NCBI RefSeq assembly: GCF_003010915.2
Contig: NZ_CP028426.1
Span: 1,798,001-1,862,000 of the forward strand
DNA: 64,000 bases
From: Gulosibacter molinativorax
GTDB lineage: Bacteria > Actinomycetota > Actinomycetes > Actinomycetales > Microbacteriaceae
Reading direction: 5' to 3'
Of this stretch, positions 17,995-26,993 are shown in pieces. A model generated the notes under the pieces. It had not been told where the DNA came from. It saw only the letters and a list, made by a program, of their open reading frames with translations, and did no database searches. Both the position numbers and the translations under genes were made by a program. How positions within the stretch are numbered: the first letter of the stretch is position 1; every line of letters begins with the position of its first letter.

Positions 17995-18540
17995 TTAGGC
18001 CCGATCCTCGCGCTGTTCCGAGGGTACCGAATCGCTCGACTCGAGCAAACCCTTGAGCTGCTCCCAGCGAGGGTCGATGATGTCCTCCGGCTCGGGCAGC
18101 GGCTCGGTGAGCTTCTCCCCCGTCTCGGGGTCGAGGCCGAGACAGCCGGGCTCGCACAAGGGCTGGAACGGGAGGTCGAGGACGACCGCGTCGCGGATCG
18201 GCCCTTCGAGGTCGAGCAGGTCCTGCTGAACGACGTACTCGGTGCCTTCCTCGTTCTCGAATGTGTAGAGCTCAGTGATGTTTCCCGACCACGGCTGCTC
18301 GATGTCCTGCAAGCAGCGGCTGCACTGACCGGTGAGGACGCCGGAGACGTCCGCGGTCGCGAGCACACCATCCACCAGCGACTCGAGTCGAAGTTCGACC
18401 TCAAGCTCAGCGCCAGTGTCGAAGTAGATCATGCCCTCGCCGATTCGCTCGGGAACCGTAATGCTGAGCTGCATTTCCTGCATCGTGCCGGGCCGGTTAA
18501 TCAGGGTGGCCACGTTCACGGCATACGGTGAAGTTGTCAT
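17995..18540 (-). CDS. yceD: DUF177 (YceD) family protein
   Basis: A 181-residue DUF177 protein. Its hallmark is a Cys pair, GQCSRCLQDIEQPW, and a downstream CEPGCLGLDPETGEKL. YceD-type proteins are linked to 23S rRNA accumulation and, through their neighbour rpmF, to ribosome or fatty-acid synthesis; the mechanism is not settled. The start at 18540 gives MTTSPYAVNVATL. Longer readings to 18723 are Arg-rich. The coaD stop lies about 100 bp upstream on the same strand. Confidence 0.9.
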   Translation of the reverse strand: MTTSPYAVNVATLINRPGTMQEMQLSITVPERIGEGMIYFDTGAELEVELRLESLVDGVLATADVSGVLTGQCSRCLQDIEQPWSGNITELYTFENEEGTEYVVQQDLLDLEGPIRDAVVLDLPFQPLCEPGCLGLDPETGEKLTEPLPEPEDIIDPRWEQLKGLLESSDSVPSEQREDRA

Positions 18541-18643
18541 GTGCTGAGTGTACGCGTCTGCCCCACGCACGCGCCTGTTGCCGCGCACCTTTCGATGCGC
18601 GGCAACACATGCCTGAAGCGAACGCCGGGCGTGCGGCGGAAGC

Positions 18644-19147
18644 CTAGACCGTGATGTTCGGGTCGGTGTCGCCCTGCAGGAACTCGCGGACGACCTCGGG
18701 AACATAGGGCGACACATCCCCACCGAGCGCCGCGACCTGGCGCACGAGCGAGCTCGACACGTGAGCGTGCATCGGGTTCGGCATCATGAACATCGTCTCG
18801 ATGCGGGCGAGATTGCGGTTCACGATCGCCATCGGCGTCTCGTAGTCCACGTCCTTCGAACCTCGAACGCCCTTGACGATGACGCTTGCCCCGACGTCGG
18901 TGCAGTAGTCGACCAAGAGGCCGACGCTCCACGAGCGCACGACGATATTCGAGGGTGAGCCGGTCTCGAGGAGCGCCTGCTCGATGAGCTCGAGGCGGCG
19001 CGCAATCGGAATCATTGCGTTCTTGTCGGGATTGTGCACGACAAGGACGTGAACCTCATCAAACACGTTCGCGGTTCGCTGGATCACGTCAAGGTGACCG
19101 AGCGTAACCGGATCGAAGGACCCCGGGACAACTGCAATGTTGGACAT
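18644..19147 (-). CDS. coaD: Phosphopantetheine adenylyltransferase
   Basis: A 167-residue nucleotidyltransferase of coenzyme A synthesis, joining 4'-phosphopantetheine and ATP to dephospho-CoA. The N-terminal [14 protein letters not shown] contains the H-x-G-H-type catalytic motif (TLGH). The C-terminal [17 protein letters not shown] matches the family's SSS-x-x-R region. The start at 19147 ([12 protein letters not shown]) is preferred over 19156 because GGAG lies six bases upstream of it. Normal length. Confidence 0.96.
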   Translation of the reverse strand: MSNIAVVPGSFDPVTLGHLDVIQRTANVFDEVHVLVVHNPDKNAMIPIARRLELIEQALLETGSPSNIVVRSWSVGLLVDYCTDVGASVIVKGVRGSKDVDYETPMAIVNRNLARIETMFMMPNPMHAHVSSSLVRQVAALGGDVSPYVPEVVREFLQGDTDPNITV

Positions 19148-19181
19148 GATCTCCATCGTATGCGGTTTCCTGGCGTTGAAT

Positions 19182-20474
19182 CTACGCCGCGTAGAGCGAA
19201 TCGCCGATAAACCCGCCCCCGCTGGCCGCCGGAGGGATCGCGAATACCGCCGACCCGATCGGCACCGTCCACTCGTTCAGTAGATCCGCATCCGAAAGTC
19301 GCTGCTGGATCGGCACAAACTGCGTCAGCGGGTTCGCCTGCAGCGAGCCGAAAATCAGTCCGGAATCCGACACGCTGGCGCCCATCCCTCCGACGCCCGC
19401 GACCGGAAGATCGTAATTATAGGTGAGGCGGTGGATGCGTTCAGTCGGGTCCTCGGACCGCGCGCGCCGCATGTGACTCACGGGGTTGATGACGGTGAAG
19501 CCCTGCGGGGTCAGCGCCTCGAAGTCTGGCTCGTCATGCTCGTGGCTGCCGGTGAGCGGCGCCCCGGTATCGATCCTGCGGCCGATGGCGGCGTCACGAC
19601 CGGGAGTGTCGACGAGGTCCCACGTCTCGAGATTCATCTGGATGCGCCGCAAGACGAAGCTGGTCCCGCCGGCGAGCCAGTCTGGTGACGCCCCGCCGAC
19701 GCCGGTGGTGCCGTTCGCCCCGATCCACACGAGTTCGTCGAAGTCGGCGCTGCCCGGTGCGGGATTAACCGTGCCGTCCACCTGCCCGAACAGGTTTCGC
19801 TGTGTCGTCCCGGGCTTCAGCGTCCCGCGGGAATTTCGAAAGCCATCCTGCTGCCAGCGCACCGTGGTGTAGGCGCGCAGATCCTTCAACATCGTGCGTT
19901 GGGCGTGCGCGAGCGTGAGGCGGTCATCACTCGCGACGTGCACGAGCAGGTCACCGCCGGACCACGCATCCTGAAGCTGGTCGATCTTGAACGCGGGAAG
20001 GGGCGCGAGCCACTCGGGCTTCGCCCTGGGGTTCACGAGGTCGACGAGCCTTGGCCCAAACCCGAGGGTGATGGTCAGGCCCGCCGGGGTCTCGGCGAGC
20101 TGCGGCTCCTGGTCACCGACTGGCGCATAGCCGGCCATCAGCCGGTTGGCGTCGTCGGTCAGGATGCGCAACAGGCTCTCGAGCCTGGCACGGTCGACAC
20201 TCTGGTCGAGGTCGACGGCAATGAAGACGGCGTGCGCGGGTGGCTCGGGGTGGATGCGCCACTGATGGTTCGCGGCGGACGTCGCGGTTTCGTTCCCGAA
20301 AGTCGCCGGTCCCGACACCGATTGCACTGCGGCACCGCCCGCGAACATCGCTGCCGCGCCGATGCCGATGCCGGCCGCGCCGACGAGAACATCTCGCCGG
20401 CGCGGCCCCCGCGTACTCTCGCCCGCAGCCGCCGATTCACTCGGTGGTACTTCGCTGGTACGTGAATTGCGCAT
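19182..20474 (-). CDS. Tat-exported DyP-type peroxidase
   Basis: A 430-residue dye-decolorizing peroxidase, a haem enzyme. A twin-arginine signal ([18 protein letters not shown]...) precedes the mature domain, so it is exported folded. The distal GxxDG motif is seen as GQVDGTVNP, the proximal haem-ligand His as [12 protein letters not shown], and the C-terminal [17 protein letters not shown] is typical. The neighbours suggest copper rather than iron: it follows CopC and PCu(A)C genes, much like Streptomyces DtpA, which works with a PCu(A)C chaperone in copper-oxidase maturation. EfeB-like deferrochelatase activity is the alternative. The start is 4 bases after the chaperone's stop. Confidence 0.92.
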   Translation of the reverse strand: MRNSRTSEVPPSESAAAGESTRGPRRRDVLVGAAGIGIGAAAMFAGGAAVQSVSGPATFGNETATSAANHQWRIHPEPPAHAVFIAVDLDQSVDRARLESLLRILTDDANRLMAGYAPVGDQEPQLAETPAGLTITLGFGPRLVDLVNPRAKPEWLAPLPAFKIDQLQDAWSGGDLLVHVASDDRLTLAHAQRTMLKDLRAYTTVRWQQDGFRNSRGTLKPGTTQRNLFGQVDGTVNPAPGSADFDELVWIGANGTTGVGGASPDWLAGGTSFVLRRIQMNLETWDLVDTPGRDAAIGRRIDTGAPLTGSHEHDEPDFEALTPQGFTVINPVSHMRRARSEDPTERIHRLTYNYDLPVAGVGGMGASVSDSGLIFGSLQANPLTQFVPIQQRLSDADLLNEWTVPIGSAVFAIPPAASGGGFIGDSLYAA

Positions 20475-20478
20475 CGTT

Positions 20479-21102
20479 TTACTCGTTGTCCTGGTGAACC
20501 ATGTCCTGGTCCTGCGTCTGGTTCTGGTCCATGTCGTGGTCCATCTCGCCGCCCGAGCCGCCAGCGCCGCCGCCCTGCATGCTCCCGTCAGGCGCGTATG
20601 TTTCCTGCGCACCCGTGTATTCGCGAGCCGTCGCGACGTATTCGAACTCCTCGCCGTCGCCGGTTGCGAGCGTGATGGTCACCTCGTCCCCCGGAAGGAT
20701 CTCGGTGTTCAGGCCCATGAGCATGACGTGGTTTCCGCCCGGTTCGAGGACGAGATCCTCACCAGCGGGCACGACGAAGCCGCCGTCGATTTCTTGCATG
20801 ACGCTCGATCCATCCGACTGCACGATGGTCTCGTGCAGCTCGGTCATGCCCGCGACCTCGGTGGTCGCCGACACGATCGTGATGTCCGCGTCCGACTTGT
20901 TCGTGAGCGTGCCGAAGGAGCCGGTCATCTCGGTATCGGTCGCCTTCACCCACGCGTCCGAGATCGCGAGGAGATCGGACTCCTGCACAAAAGCGGCATC
21001 GGTCGCGGTGGACTCTGGCTGCGGGTTCGCGCATCCGGCGAGGCCGAAGGCTGCGAGGAGAATTGCGGGCGCGACGAGCACCCGTGTCATAACGGTGTTC
21101 AT
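20479..21102 (-). CDS. PCu(A)C-type copper chaperone, lipoprotein
   Basis: A 207-residue periplasmic-type Cu(I) chaperone, anchored as a lipoprotein (LLAAFGLAGCANPQ lipobox). The domain has the expected H/M ligand set, with TELHE and GGNHVMLMG as the ligand strands and GSFGTLTN early. The C-terminal tail is unusually Met/His/Asp/Gln-rich (EMDHDMDQNQTQDQDM), which may add metal capacity. It probably delivers copper to CuA sites or a copper oxidase outside the membrane. The start at 21102 (MNTVMTRVLVA) has GAGG upstream; 21120 is possible. Situated between CopC and DyP genes. Confidence 0.88.
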   Translation of the reverse strand: MNTVMTRVLVAPAILLAAFGLAGCANPQPESTATDAAFVQESDLLAISDAWVKATDTEMTGSFGTLTNKSDADITIVSATTEVAGMTELHETIVQSDGSSVMQEIDGGFVVPAGEDLVLEPGGNHVMLMGLNTEILPGDEVTITLATGDGEEFEYVATAREYTGAQETYAPDGSMQGGGAGGSGGEMDHDMDQNQTQDQDMVHQDNE

Positions 21103-21158
21103 TGTGGTTTGGTTCCTCATCCGCGCGCCGGTCTCCGGCGCGCAAAACAGCGGAGAAC

Positions 21159-21806
21159 CTATTCGCCTGGCTTGTTGCCTCGACGCATCCGCATCACAAA
21201 CGTGACGATCGCACCCGCGGCGACGAGCACCGCCACGACGCTGAGCGTGACAACCATCCACGGCTCTGACAGCGCGCCGCCGGGATTCGCCGGGGTCGAC
21301 TTCCCCGAAGGCTGCGGCGCTTCACTCTCAACTGGGACGTTGCCAAAGCCGCCGGTCGCCTCCGCAGCGTCCGCGGTCGCGCCGTCGGTCGCCTCGGCGG
21401 AGCCCGCGGCGGTACCGCCAGTCACCGTGAAGTGGATCGCCCCCGAGATGGGGTGACCGTCCTGCGACACCACACGCCAGTTGAGCGTGTAGGCGCCAGC
21501 TGGTAGCTCCGGCAGGGGCTGCGTCACGGTGTCGTAATCGACGACATACGCCCCGGGGAGCTCGACGAACTCCTCGGTATCCGCGTTCTGCAGCGCGAGT
21601 TCGGTACCGATCTCGAGCATCTCTGCCGAGAATCGCAGCGTCGCCTCGGTCGGTGCCGCGTCGAATTCCTGTCCCTCGACAGGATCCGACTCGACGAGTT
21701 GGTCGTGCGCCGAGGCGATCCCCGAGACGGGAATCGCGACGAGCAGCGCCACGCTCACGAGGAGTGCGAGCAGCGCGGAGCGGGTGGTTCGGATGCGTTG
21801 AAGCAT
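21159..21806 (-). CDS. CopC-domain copper-binding protein with C-terminal anchor
   Basis: A 215-residue CopC-type protein. After a signal peptide (ALLALLVSVALLVAIPVSG...), the mature protein starts AHDQLVESDPVEG, where CopC uses the N-terminal amine and His for Cu(II). The second His is in DGHPISGAIHFTV. A Ser/Thr/Ala/Gly-rich linker then leads to a single C-terminal membrane helix (VVTLSVVAVLVAAGAIVTFV) and a basic tail. It would hold Cu(II) at the outer face of the membrane and likely hands metal on with the PCu(A)C chaperone downstream. Confidence 0.88.
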   Translation of the reverse strand: MLQRIRTTRSALLALLVSVALLVAIPVSGIASAHDQLVESDPVEGQEFDAAPTEATLRFSAEMLEIGTELALQNADTEEFVELPGAYVVDYDTVTQPLPELPAGAYTLNWRVVSQDGHPISGAIHFTVTGGTAAGSAEATDGATADAAEATGGFGNVPVESEAPQPSGKSTPANPGGALSEPWMVVTLSVVAVLVAAGAIVTFVMRMRRGNKPGE

Positions 21807-21847
21807 GTTGGGCGTTCTCCGGTCCTAAAAAGTATTGGTGTGCGAGA

Positions 21848-22474
21848 TCAGGCGCACACCGGCGGACCGCGCCGTTGCATGAGGTCGGCAACACGCGAGG
21901 CGATGAGCCTCGGCTCCGAGCCAAGAATGACCAATCGCCTCGGGCGAGGCGTCGCGAAGGTCGCCCGCGCAATACCGGCGAGTGACGTAATGCCCGCGAA
22001 GACGGTTTGCACCGCGCCGAGGATGCCGCGCAGCAGCGTTTCGCCGTACCAGACGAGGCCCACGGTGATGAATGCCGCGACCGCGTGCGCCGCGATCATC
22101 CACGCTGTTGTTTCGTGCCCGCTCCCAGTGACCGTAATGTCGATCGGGCCGTGCATCCCGTGGTGGCTCTGACCGGTCCCTTCGCCGGAGACCGTGACCT
22201 GGCCGGTGCCAGCGAACGAGAAGAACGTGTGGAAGAGCGCCTGGCTCGCAAGAATCGCAGCACCGGAGCGAAGTCGCGTGAACTTCTTGCCGACAAGCGG
22301 CACGCAGATTGCCGCGGCGATCGTCGTCGCCACGAGGAGCGAAACGGCCGACGGCGGATGCCCGTCGACTCCCCCGTGCAGCGCGGCGGCGGGGACGGTC
22401 GCGATGATCGCGAGTGCCCAGCCGCGGATGAGCGTCAGCGGCCCGCGGGCCGTGGTCTCATCGCGCGAAGTCAT
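21848..22474 (-). CDS. Multi-pass membrane protein of the copper locus
   Basis: A 208-residue integral membrane protein, first gene of the copper-associated operon. Four to five hydrophobic segments are visible, among them WALAIIATVPAAALHGG, SLLVATTIAAAICVP and TTAWMIAAHAVAAFITVGL. A central loop is rich in Gly and His (GEGTGQSHHGMHG), a plausible metal-interacting stretch, and the C-terminus is basic. I do not recognise a family, but similar membrane genes beside copC are common in actinobacteria. It ends 41 bp before copC on the same strand. Confidence 0.7.
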   Translation of the reverse strand: MTSRDETTARGPLTLIRGWALAIIATVPAAALHGGVDGHPPSAVSLLVATTIAAAICVPLVGKKFTRLRSGAAILASQALFHTFFSFAGTGQVTVSGEGTGQSHHGMHGPIDITVTGSGHETTAWMIAAHAVAAFITVGLVWYGETLLRGILGAVQTVFAGITSLAGIARATFATPRPRRLVILGSEPRLIASRVADLMQRRGPPVCA

Positions 22475-22530
22475 GGTTTCGATCCTAGTTGGCCGGGCGG
22501 CGGAACTCGAACCGTCGTGAAAGTCGCGCG

Positions 22531-24690
22531 CTACCCCATTTCGAGATGCTCGATCTCGTAGCCCGAGAGCCGCTCAAGCGCGCTGCGCAACTCGGGCTCA
22601 TACTTTAGCTTCGGGTCCTCGTTCAGCAGCGCCATCACGGCGCCCCGCGCATCCTCGATGACCTCGCCATCGCGGGTGACTCGCAGCACCTTGAGCGAAG
22701 ACTTCCCACCCGACTGCCGCGCGCCGAGCACGTCGCCCTCGCGCCGCAGCTCAAGATCGCGTTCCGCGAGCTCGAAGCCGTCGATCGTGGCTGCCACCGC
22801 CTCGATGCGTTCATATGCGAGGCTCTGGGGCGGCGCGCTCGTGACGAGCAGGCACACGCCCGGATGCTCGCCACGGCCAACGCGCCCACGCATCTGGTGC
22901 AGCTGCGAGATGCCGAAGCGATCGGCATCGAGCACGACCATTGTCGACGCGTTGGGGACGTTCACGCCGACCTCAATCACCGTGGTCGCGACCAGCACCT
23001 CGATGTCGCCGGCCGCGAACCGGCGCATCGTCGCATCCTTGTCCTCGGCGGTCATCTTGCCGTGCAGCGGTTCGATGCGTCGGCCGCGCAGCACCGGCGA
23101 GGCCCGCAGCTCCTCGAGCACCAGCTGCACGGATGCGGCCGTCGCATCCTCGTTCTCTCCCGGCTCGATCGACGGGCAGACGACGAACGCCTGCCGCCCG
23201 GCCGCGAGCTCCTCGGCGGTGCGCGCCCAGACCCGGTCGATCCACTGCGGATGATCGGCGAGGCTCACCATGAACGTCGAGATACCGGCGCGGCCAGACG
23301 GCATCACTCGCAGGGTCGAGACGTCGAGGTCGCCGAAGGTGGTCATCGCGACCGTGCGCGGGATCGGCGTCGCGGTGAGTACAAGGGTGTGGGGCGAGGT
23401 CTTGCCCTTGCGCCGCAGCGATTCGCGCTGCTCGACGCCGAAACGGTGCTGCTCATCGATGACGACGAAGCCAAGGTCCGCGAACTCGACCGTGTCGGTA
23501 AGGAGCGCGTGTGTGCCAACGATGATGCGCGCATCCCCCGTGACGATGCGCAGCATCGCTTTCTGCCGCTCCGCCCTGGTGAGGGAGCCGGTGAGCAGCG
23601 TCGGCATGAGCTCGGCGGCGAGATCTGGGCCGAGTGACTCGGTGATCGAGCGCAGGTGCTGGTTCGCGAGCACCTCGGTCGGCGCGAGCAGCGCAGATTG
23701 GCCCCCAGACTCAGCCACCTGCAGCATCGCGCGCACCGCGACGAGCGTCTTGCCCGAGCCGACCTCGCCCTGCAACAGCCGATTCATCGGCTTCTCGCTC
23801 GCGATTTCGGCTTCGATCGTCGCCCCGACCTCGCGCTGATCCGAGGTGAGCTCGAACGGGAGCGTCGCGTCGAGGCGATCGCGGTAGCCGCCAGTCTTCA
23901 CCGGCCGCGCGGTCGCCGGCTGCGTGGCCGACAGATAGCGCGGCTGAAGCAGCGCGGTCTGCAGCAGGAACGCCTCGGTGAATTTCAGCGTCTCCATCGC
24001 CGAGCCTAGGTCGCGCTCCCCCATCGGCGCGTGCATGAGCCGGATCGCGGAGTCGTAGTCGAGCTCGTTGCGCAGTGCCCGAATATCGACGGGCACAGGG
24101 TCGGGAACGACCGGCAGGAGCGTGAGGGCGCCACGAATGAGCTTCTGGATGCGCCAGGACTGCAGCTTCGCCGTGGCCGGATAGATTGCCATGGGCCGCT
24201 TGGTGAACTCCACAACGCCCGCCTCATCCTCGAGTTCCTTGAGCGGGATGCAGTCCGGGTGCGTGAGCTGCAGCTTGCCCCGGTAGAGCGATACCTTGCC
24301 CGAGAACATGCCGCGCTGCCCCTCGTGGAACTGCTGCACGCGCCACGGCTGATTGAAGAACGCAACCTTCACGACGCCAAAGCCGTCGGTGATCTCGATC
24401 TCCTGTCGCGTGCCGCGCTTGTTGTGCATCCGCATGCTCTCGGCGCGAATGACGTCGGCGATGAGCGTGACGTGTTCCTCGACTTCGAGTTCGTGGATGC
24501 GCGCGAGGTCGCCCGGTTTTTGGTGTCGACGCGGCAGGTAGCTCACCAGATCCCCGACGGTCGTGAGGCCGAGCTCGACGCGCACCTCGGTCGCGTCGCG
24601 ATCCGCCATGACCGCCTCGACCGGCGACTCGAACGTGACGGGATTCCCGTCGCGCCCGAGCTTCGCCGGTTCCTGGCCGGGGTTCGTCAC
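22531..24690 (-). CDS. recG: ATP-dependent DNA helicase RecG
   Basis: A 719-residue RecG, which reverses stalled replication forks and processes recombination intermediates. The N-terminal wedge/OB region is followed by helicase motif I (GEVGSGKTLVA), motif II as DEQH (VVIDEQHRFG), TATPIPRT (III) and MRGRVGRG (VI). The C-terminus has the TRG-like region typical of RecG. The start is placed at the GTG at 24690, overlapping the upstream stop (GTGA) with GAGG 8 bases before it. The open frame runs on to 25671, but that part is antisense-like and overlaps the transglutaminase gene. Confidence 0.97.
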   Translation of the reverse strand: MTNPGQEPAKLGRDGNPVTFESPVEAVMADRDATEVRVELGLTTVGDLVSYLPRRHQKPGDLARIHELEVEEHVTLIADVIRAESMRMHNKRGTRQEIEITDGFGVVKVAFFNQPWRVQQFHEGQRGMFSGKVSLYRGKLQLTHPDCIPLKELEDEAGVVEFTKRPMAIYPATAKLQSWRIQKLIRGALTLLPVVPDPVPVDIRALRNELDYDSAIRLMHAPMGERDLGSAMETLKFTEAFLLQTALLQPRYLSATQPATARPVKTGGYRDRLDATLPFELTSDQREVGATIEAEIASEKPMNRLLQGEVGSGKTLVAVRAMLQVAESGGQSALLAPTEVLANQHLRSITESLGPDLAAELMPTLLTGSLTRAERQKAMLRIVTGDARIIVGTHALLTDTVEFADLGFVVIDEQHRFGVEQRESLRRKGKTSPHTLVLTATPIPRTVAMTTFGDLDVSTLRVMPSGRAGISTFMVSLADHPQWIDRVWARTAEELAAGRQAFVVCPSIEPGENEDATAASVQLVLEELRASPVLRGRRIEPLHGKMTAEDKDATMRRFAAGDIEVLVATTVIEVGVNVPNASTMVVLDADRFGISQLHQMRGRVGRGEHPGVCLLVTSAPPQSLAYERIEAVAATIDGFELAERDLELRREGDVLGARQSGGKSSLKVLRVTRDGEVIEDARGAVMALLNEDPKLKYEPELRSALERLSGYEIEHLEMG

Positions 24691-26993
24691 TTGCGCCACC
24701 TCGACACGATCGAGGCCGGGAACCAGGTCGCGCGCCGCACGTCCGCGTCGCTCGCGTGCTCGACCATCCCCTCTTGCACGATCTCGACGTCGTCCCAAGA
24801 CACCGGCTGGCGGTCTGGCTGCTCGGGGTCCGAGAACGTTTCGGCGTCGAGCGCGCTGCCGAGTCGCCGCAGCGAGGCGGCCGCTCCGCTGTCGGGTTCG
24901 AGGCCCATCAGGGCAATGAGTCGACGCGTCAGCGTGGCTGTGGTCCGACCGCGCGGCAGCCGCAGTCGCAGGTCCGCCGCCGTATCGAGCAGTTCCTGCC
25001 ACGCGATGGCCGCGGAGTCCGGGGCGCCGCCGCGGACTGTCGCCTCGCGCTGCTTGCGCACGCGGGTGCGCAAGAGCCGCGGTGCGATCGCGAGCACCGC
25101 CAGGATGAGCAGCACGCCGAGGGCGACCACAGCCACAATCGTCGTGCCGGTCCAGGCGAATCCGTTCGCGCTGCCGCTCACGTCCTCGGCGGCGTCGGTG
25201 GGCTCTGGGGTCGGAGTTGCCTCGGTCGGCTCGGGCGTCGAGCTGCCGTCTTGCGGCGACTCGGTCGGCATCGGGGCGACCGACTCCTCTGGCTGCTGCG
25301 CATCCTCGCCGCCCTCCTCGACCTGGGCGACCTGGGTCTCGCCGATGCCGGAGGACGGGGTCGTCTCGAACGGCACCCAGCCGTAGCCGTCGACCCAGAA
25401 CTCGGTCCAGGCGTGCATGTTGTCGGTCGTCACCGAGTACACGGGCTGGCCGATGTCGTTCACGCTGGTGTAGGTGCCCGGGGTGAAGCCGACCTGGATG
25501 CGCGTGGGGATGTCGAGGAGGCGGCCCATAACCGCCATGGCGCTCGAGAAGTGGACGCAATACCCGCTGCGCATTTCGAGGAACTTGGTGATCACCTCGA
25601 GGCCGGTGCCGTCGTAGCCGCCCTCCACCGGCGCCAGTTCGGAGTAGTCGAAGGCGCCCTCGGTGAACCAAGCCTGCAACTGCAGCGCCTTTTGGTACGG
25701 TGTGGCGCCAGGGTCGACGACCTGGTCCATCGTGGCCCGAATTTGCTCGAGCGCGGGGTCGTTCGGCAGCTCGAGGTACGGCGCGAAGTCGGTGCCCTCG
25801 GGCGGGGTCGCGGCAAGAATCGCATCCTCGCTTGGCCTCGGCAAGACGCTGTCCACGTGGAAGCTCTGCGCGAGCGCTTCATCCTGGAGATTGCGAATGT
25901 CGCCGGTCTCCTCGTTCCAGCCGTATTCGCCCTCGACCGCGCCGAGGCGCAGCGGGCTTGCGGGATGCGGCAGATAGGCGCTGACGCCCTGCTCCATCAC
26001 AACGTTGGTGTTGACGGTCACCGTGTCGGGCGCCGACCCGAGCTCGCTCGGCAACGGCAGGTCGCTGCCGACCGCTGGGCCGTCAGACACAAACTCGCCA
26101 GGCTGCCACTCGGTGTCGGCGCCGATGGCAGACAGCGTCACGAGCGAGAGATACGGCAGCTGCCCCTGGGTCTGCGAGGTTGCGTAGCGAAGCACCTCGA
26201 CTGGTGAGTCGCGGCGCAGGTCGTCGCCGAGGTCGATGATCGGGTTCACGCGGTTCGTCGAGATCGACGTGTTTGCCCCGTTCGCGCCCCACCACAGCCC
26301 CGTCGGCCCGGGCGCCAACATGGCGATGAGCAGCGCGGTAATCACCGTGACGCCGCCGGTCGAAATCGCGCCGAAGAAGCCGCCCATGCCGCGGCCCTCG
26401 ACCGAGTGACCGCGGCTCGAGCGCTCGTCGTCCTCGATCTGCTTCAGCCAGCGGTAGCTGAGGTAGAGGTAGAGCACGGTCAGCGCAGCGAAGAGTAGCC
26501 AGTACCACCAGGATGCGGCGGGCAGGCCGACCGCGATCGGCACGGCCACCATGGGAACAACCGCGATCAGCGCGGCCGCGGGGACGCGCAGGACGTTTGC
26601 CAGAACATCCGCGATGAGCGCGAGCAGCCCGCACAGCAGCGAAACCACGAACACCGTCGCGGGCGTCTCGCGAAGTGGCGGCTGGTCGCTCGGGAGCTGC
26701 TCCACGAGGCCCGTAACCTGCCGGCCGACAGCACCGAACACATCCAACACACCGGTGGGCTGCGCGAGCACGATCGACGCAATGCCGAGCACCACGAGCC
26801 CGACGAGGACGCTCAGCAACCGCGAATCAGAAAACTGTCGGGTCGCCTGCGTGATCGCGAGCAGCACCACCATGGTGATCATCGCGGGCAAGAGCCAGCC
26901 GCCCGAACTCATGACGGGTGTCGCGAGGAGGGCCCCGCTACACATGAGCAGCATGAGGCCGATGGTTACGTTCCAGGATCCGCGATTGTTCAT
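24687..26993 (-). CDS. TgpA-like transglutaminase-domain membrane protein
   Basis: A 768-residue membrane protein. About six N-terminal helices are followed by an extracytoplasmic region with a transglutaminase-like domain. The catalytic triad is in RSGYCVHFSSAMAVM (Cys), DNMHAWTEFW (His) and the following WVPFETTPS. A low-complexity Pro/Glu/Thr linker leads to one more membrane helix and a cytosolic tail. It closes the MoxR-DUF58-transglutaminase cluster; such clusters are widespread and of poorly defined function. The ATG at 26993 overlaps the DUF58 stop (ATGA). Confidence 0.92.
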   Translation of the reverse strand: MNNRGSWNVTIGLMLLMCSGALLATPVMSSGGWLLPAMITMVVLLAITQATRQFSDSRLLSVLVGLVVLGIASIVLAQPTGVLDVFGAVGRQVTGLVEQLPSDQPPLRETPATVFVVSLLCGLLALIADVLANVLRVPAAALIAVVPMVAVPIAVGLPAASWWYWLLFAALTVLYLYLSYRWLKQIEDDERSSRGHSVEGRGMGGFFGAISTGGVTVITALLIAMLAPGPTGLWWGANGANTSISTNRVNPIIDLGDDLRRDSPVEVLRYATSQTQGQLPYLSLVTLSAIGADTEWQPGEFVSDGPAVGSDLPLPSELGSAPDTVTVNTNVVMEQGVSAYLPHPASPLRLGAVEGEYGWNEETGDIRNLQDEALAQSFHVDSVLPRPSEDAILAATPPEGTDFAPYLELPNDPALEQIRATMDQVVDPGATPYQKALQLQAWFTEGAFDYSELAPVEGGYDGTGLEVITKFLEMRSGYCVHFSSAMAVMGRLLDIPTRIQVGFTPGTYTSVNDIGQPVYSVTTDNMHAWTEFWVDGYGWVPFETTPSSGIGETQVAQVEEGGEDAQQPEESVAPMPTESPQDGSSTPEPTEATPTPEPTDAAEDVSGSANGFAWTGTTIVAVVALGVLLILAVLAIAPRLLRTRVRKQREATVRGGAPDSAAIAWQELLDTAADLRLRLPRGRTTATLTRRLIALMGLEPDSGAAASLRRLGSALDAETFSDPEQPDRQPVSWDDVEIVQEGMVEHASDADVRRATWFPASIVSRWRK

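Noticed and set aside
24691..25671. Extension of recG upstream by about 327 codons
   Set aside because: The extra part is Arg/Gly/Pro-rich and overlaps the transglutaminase gene in another frame; the GTG at 24690 gives normal RecG length.
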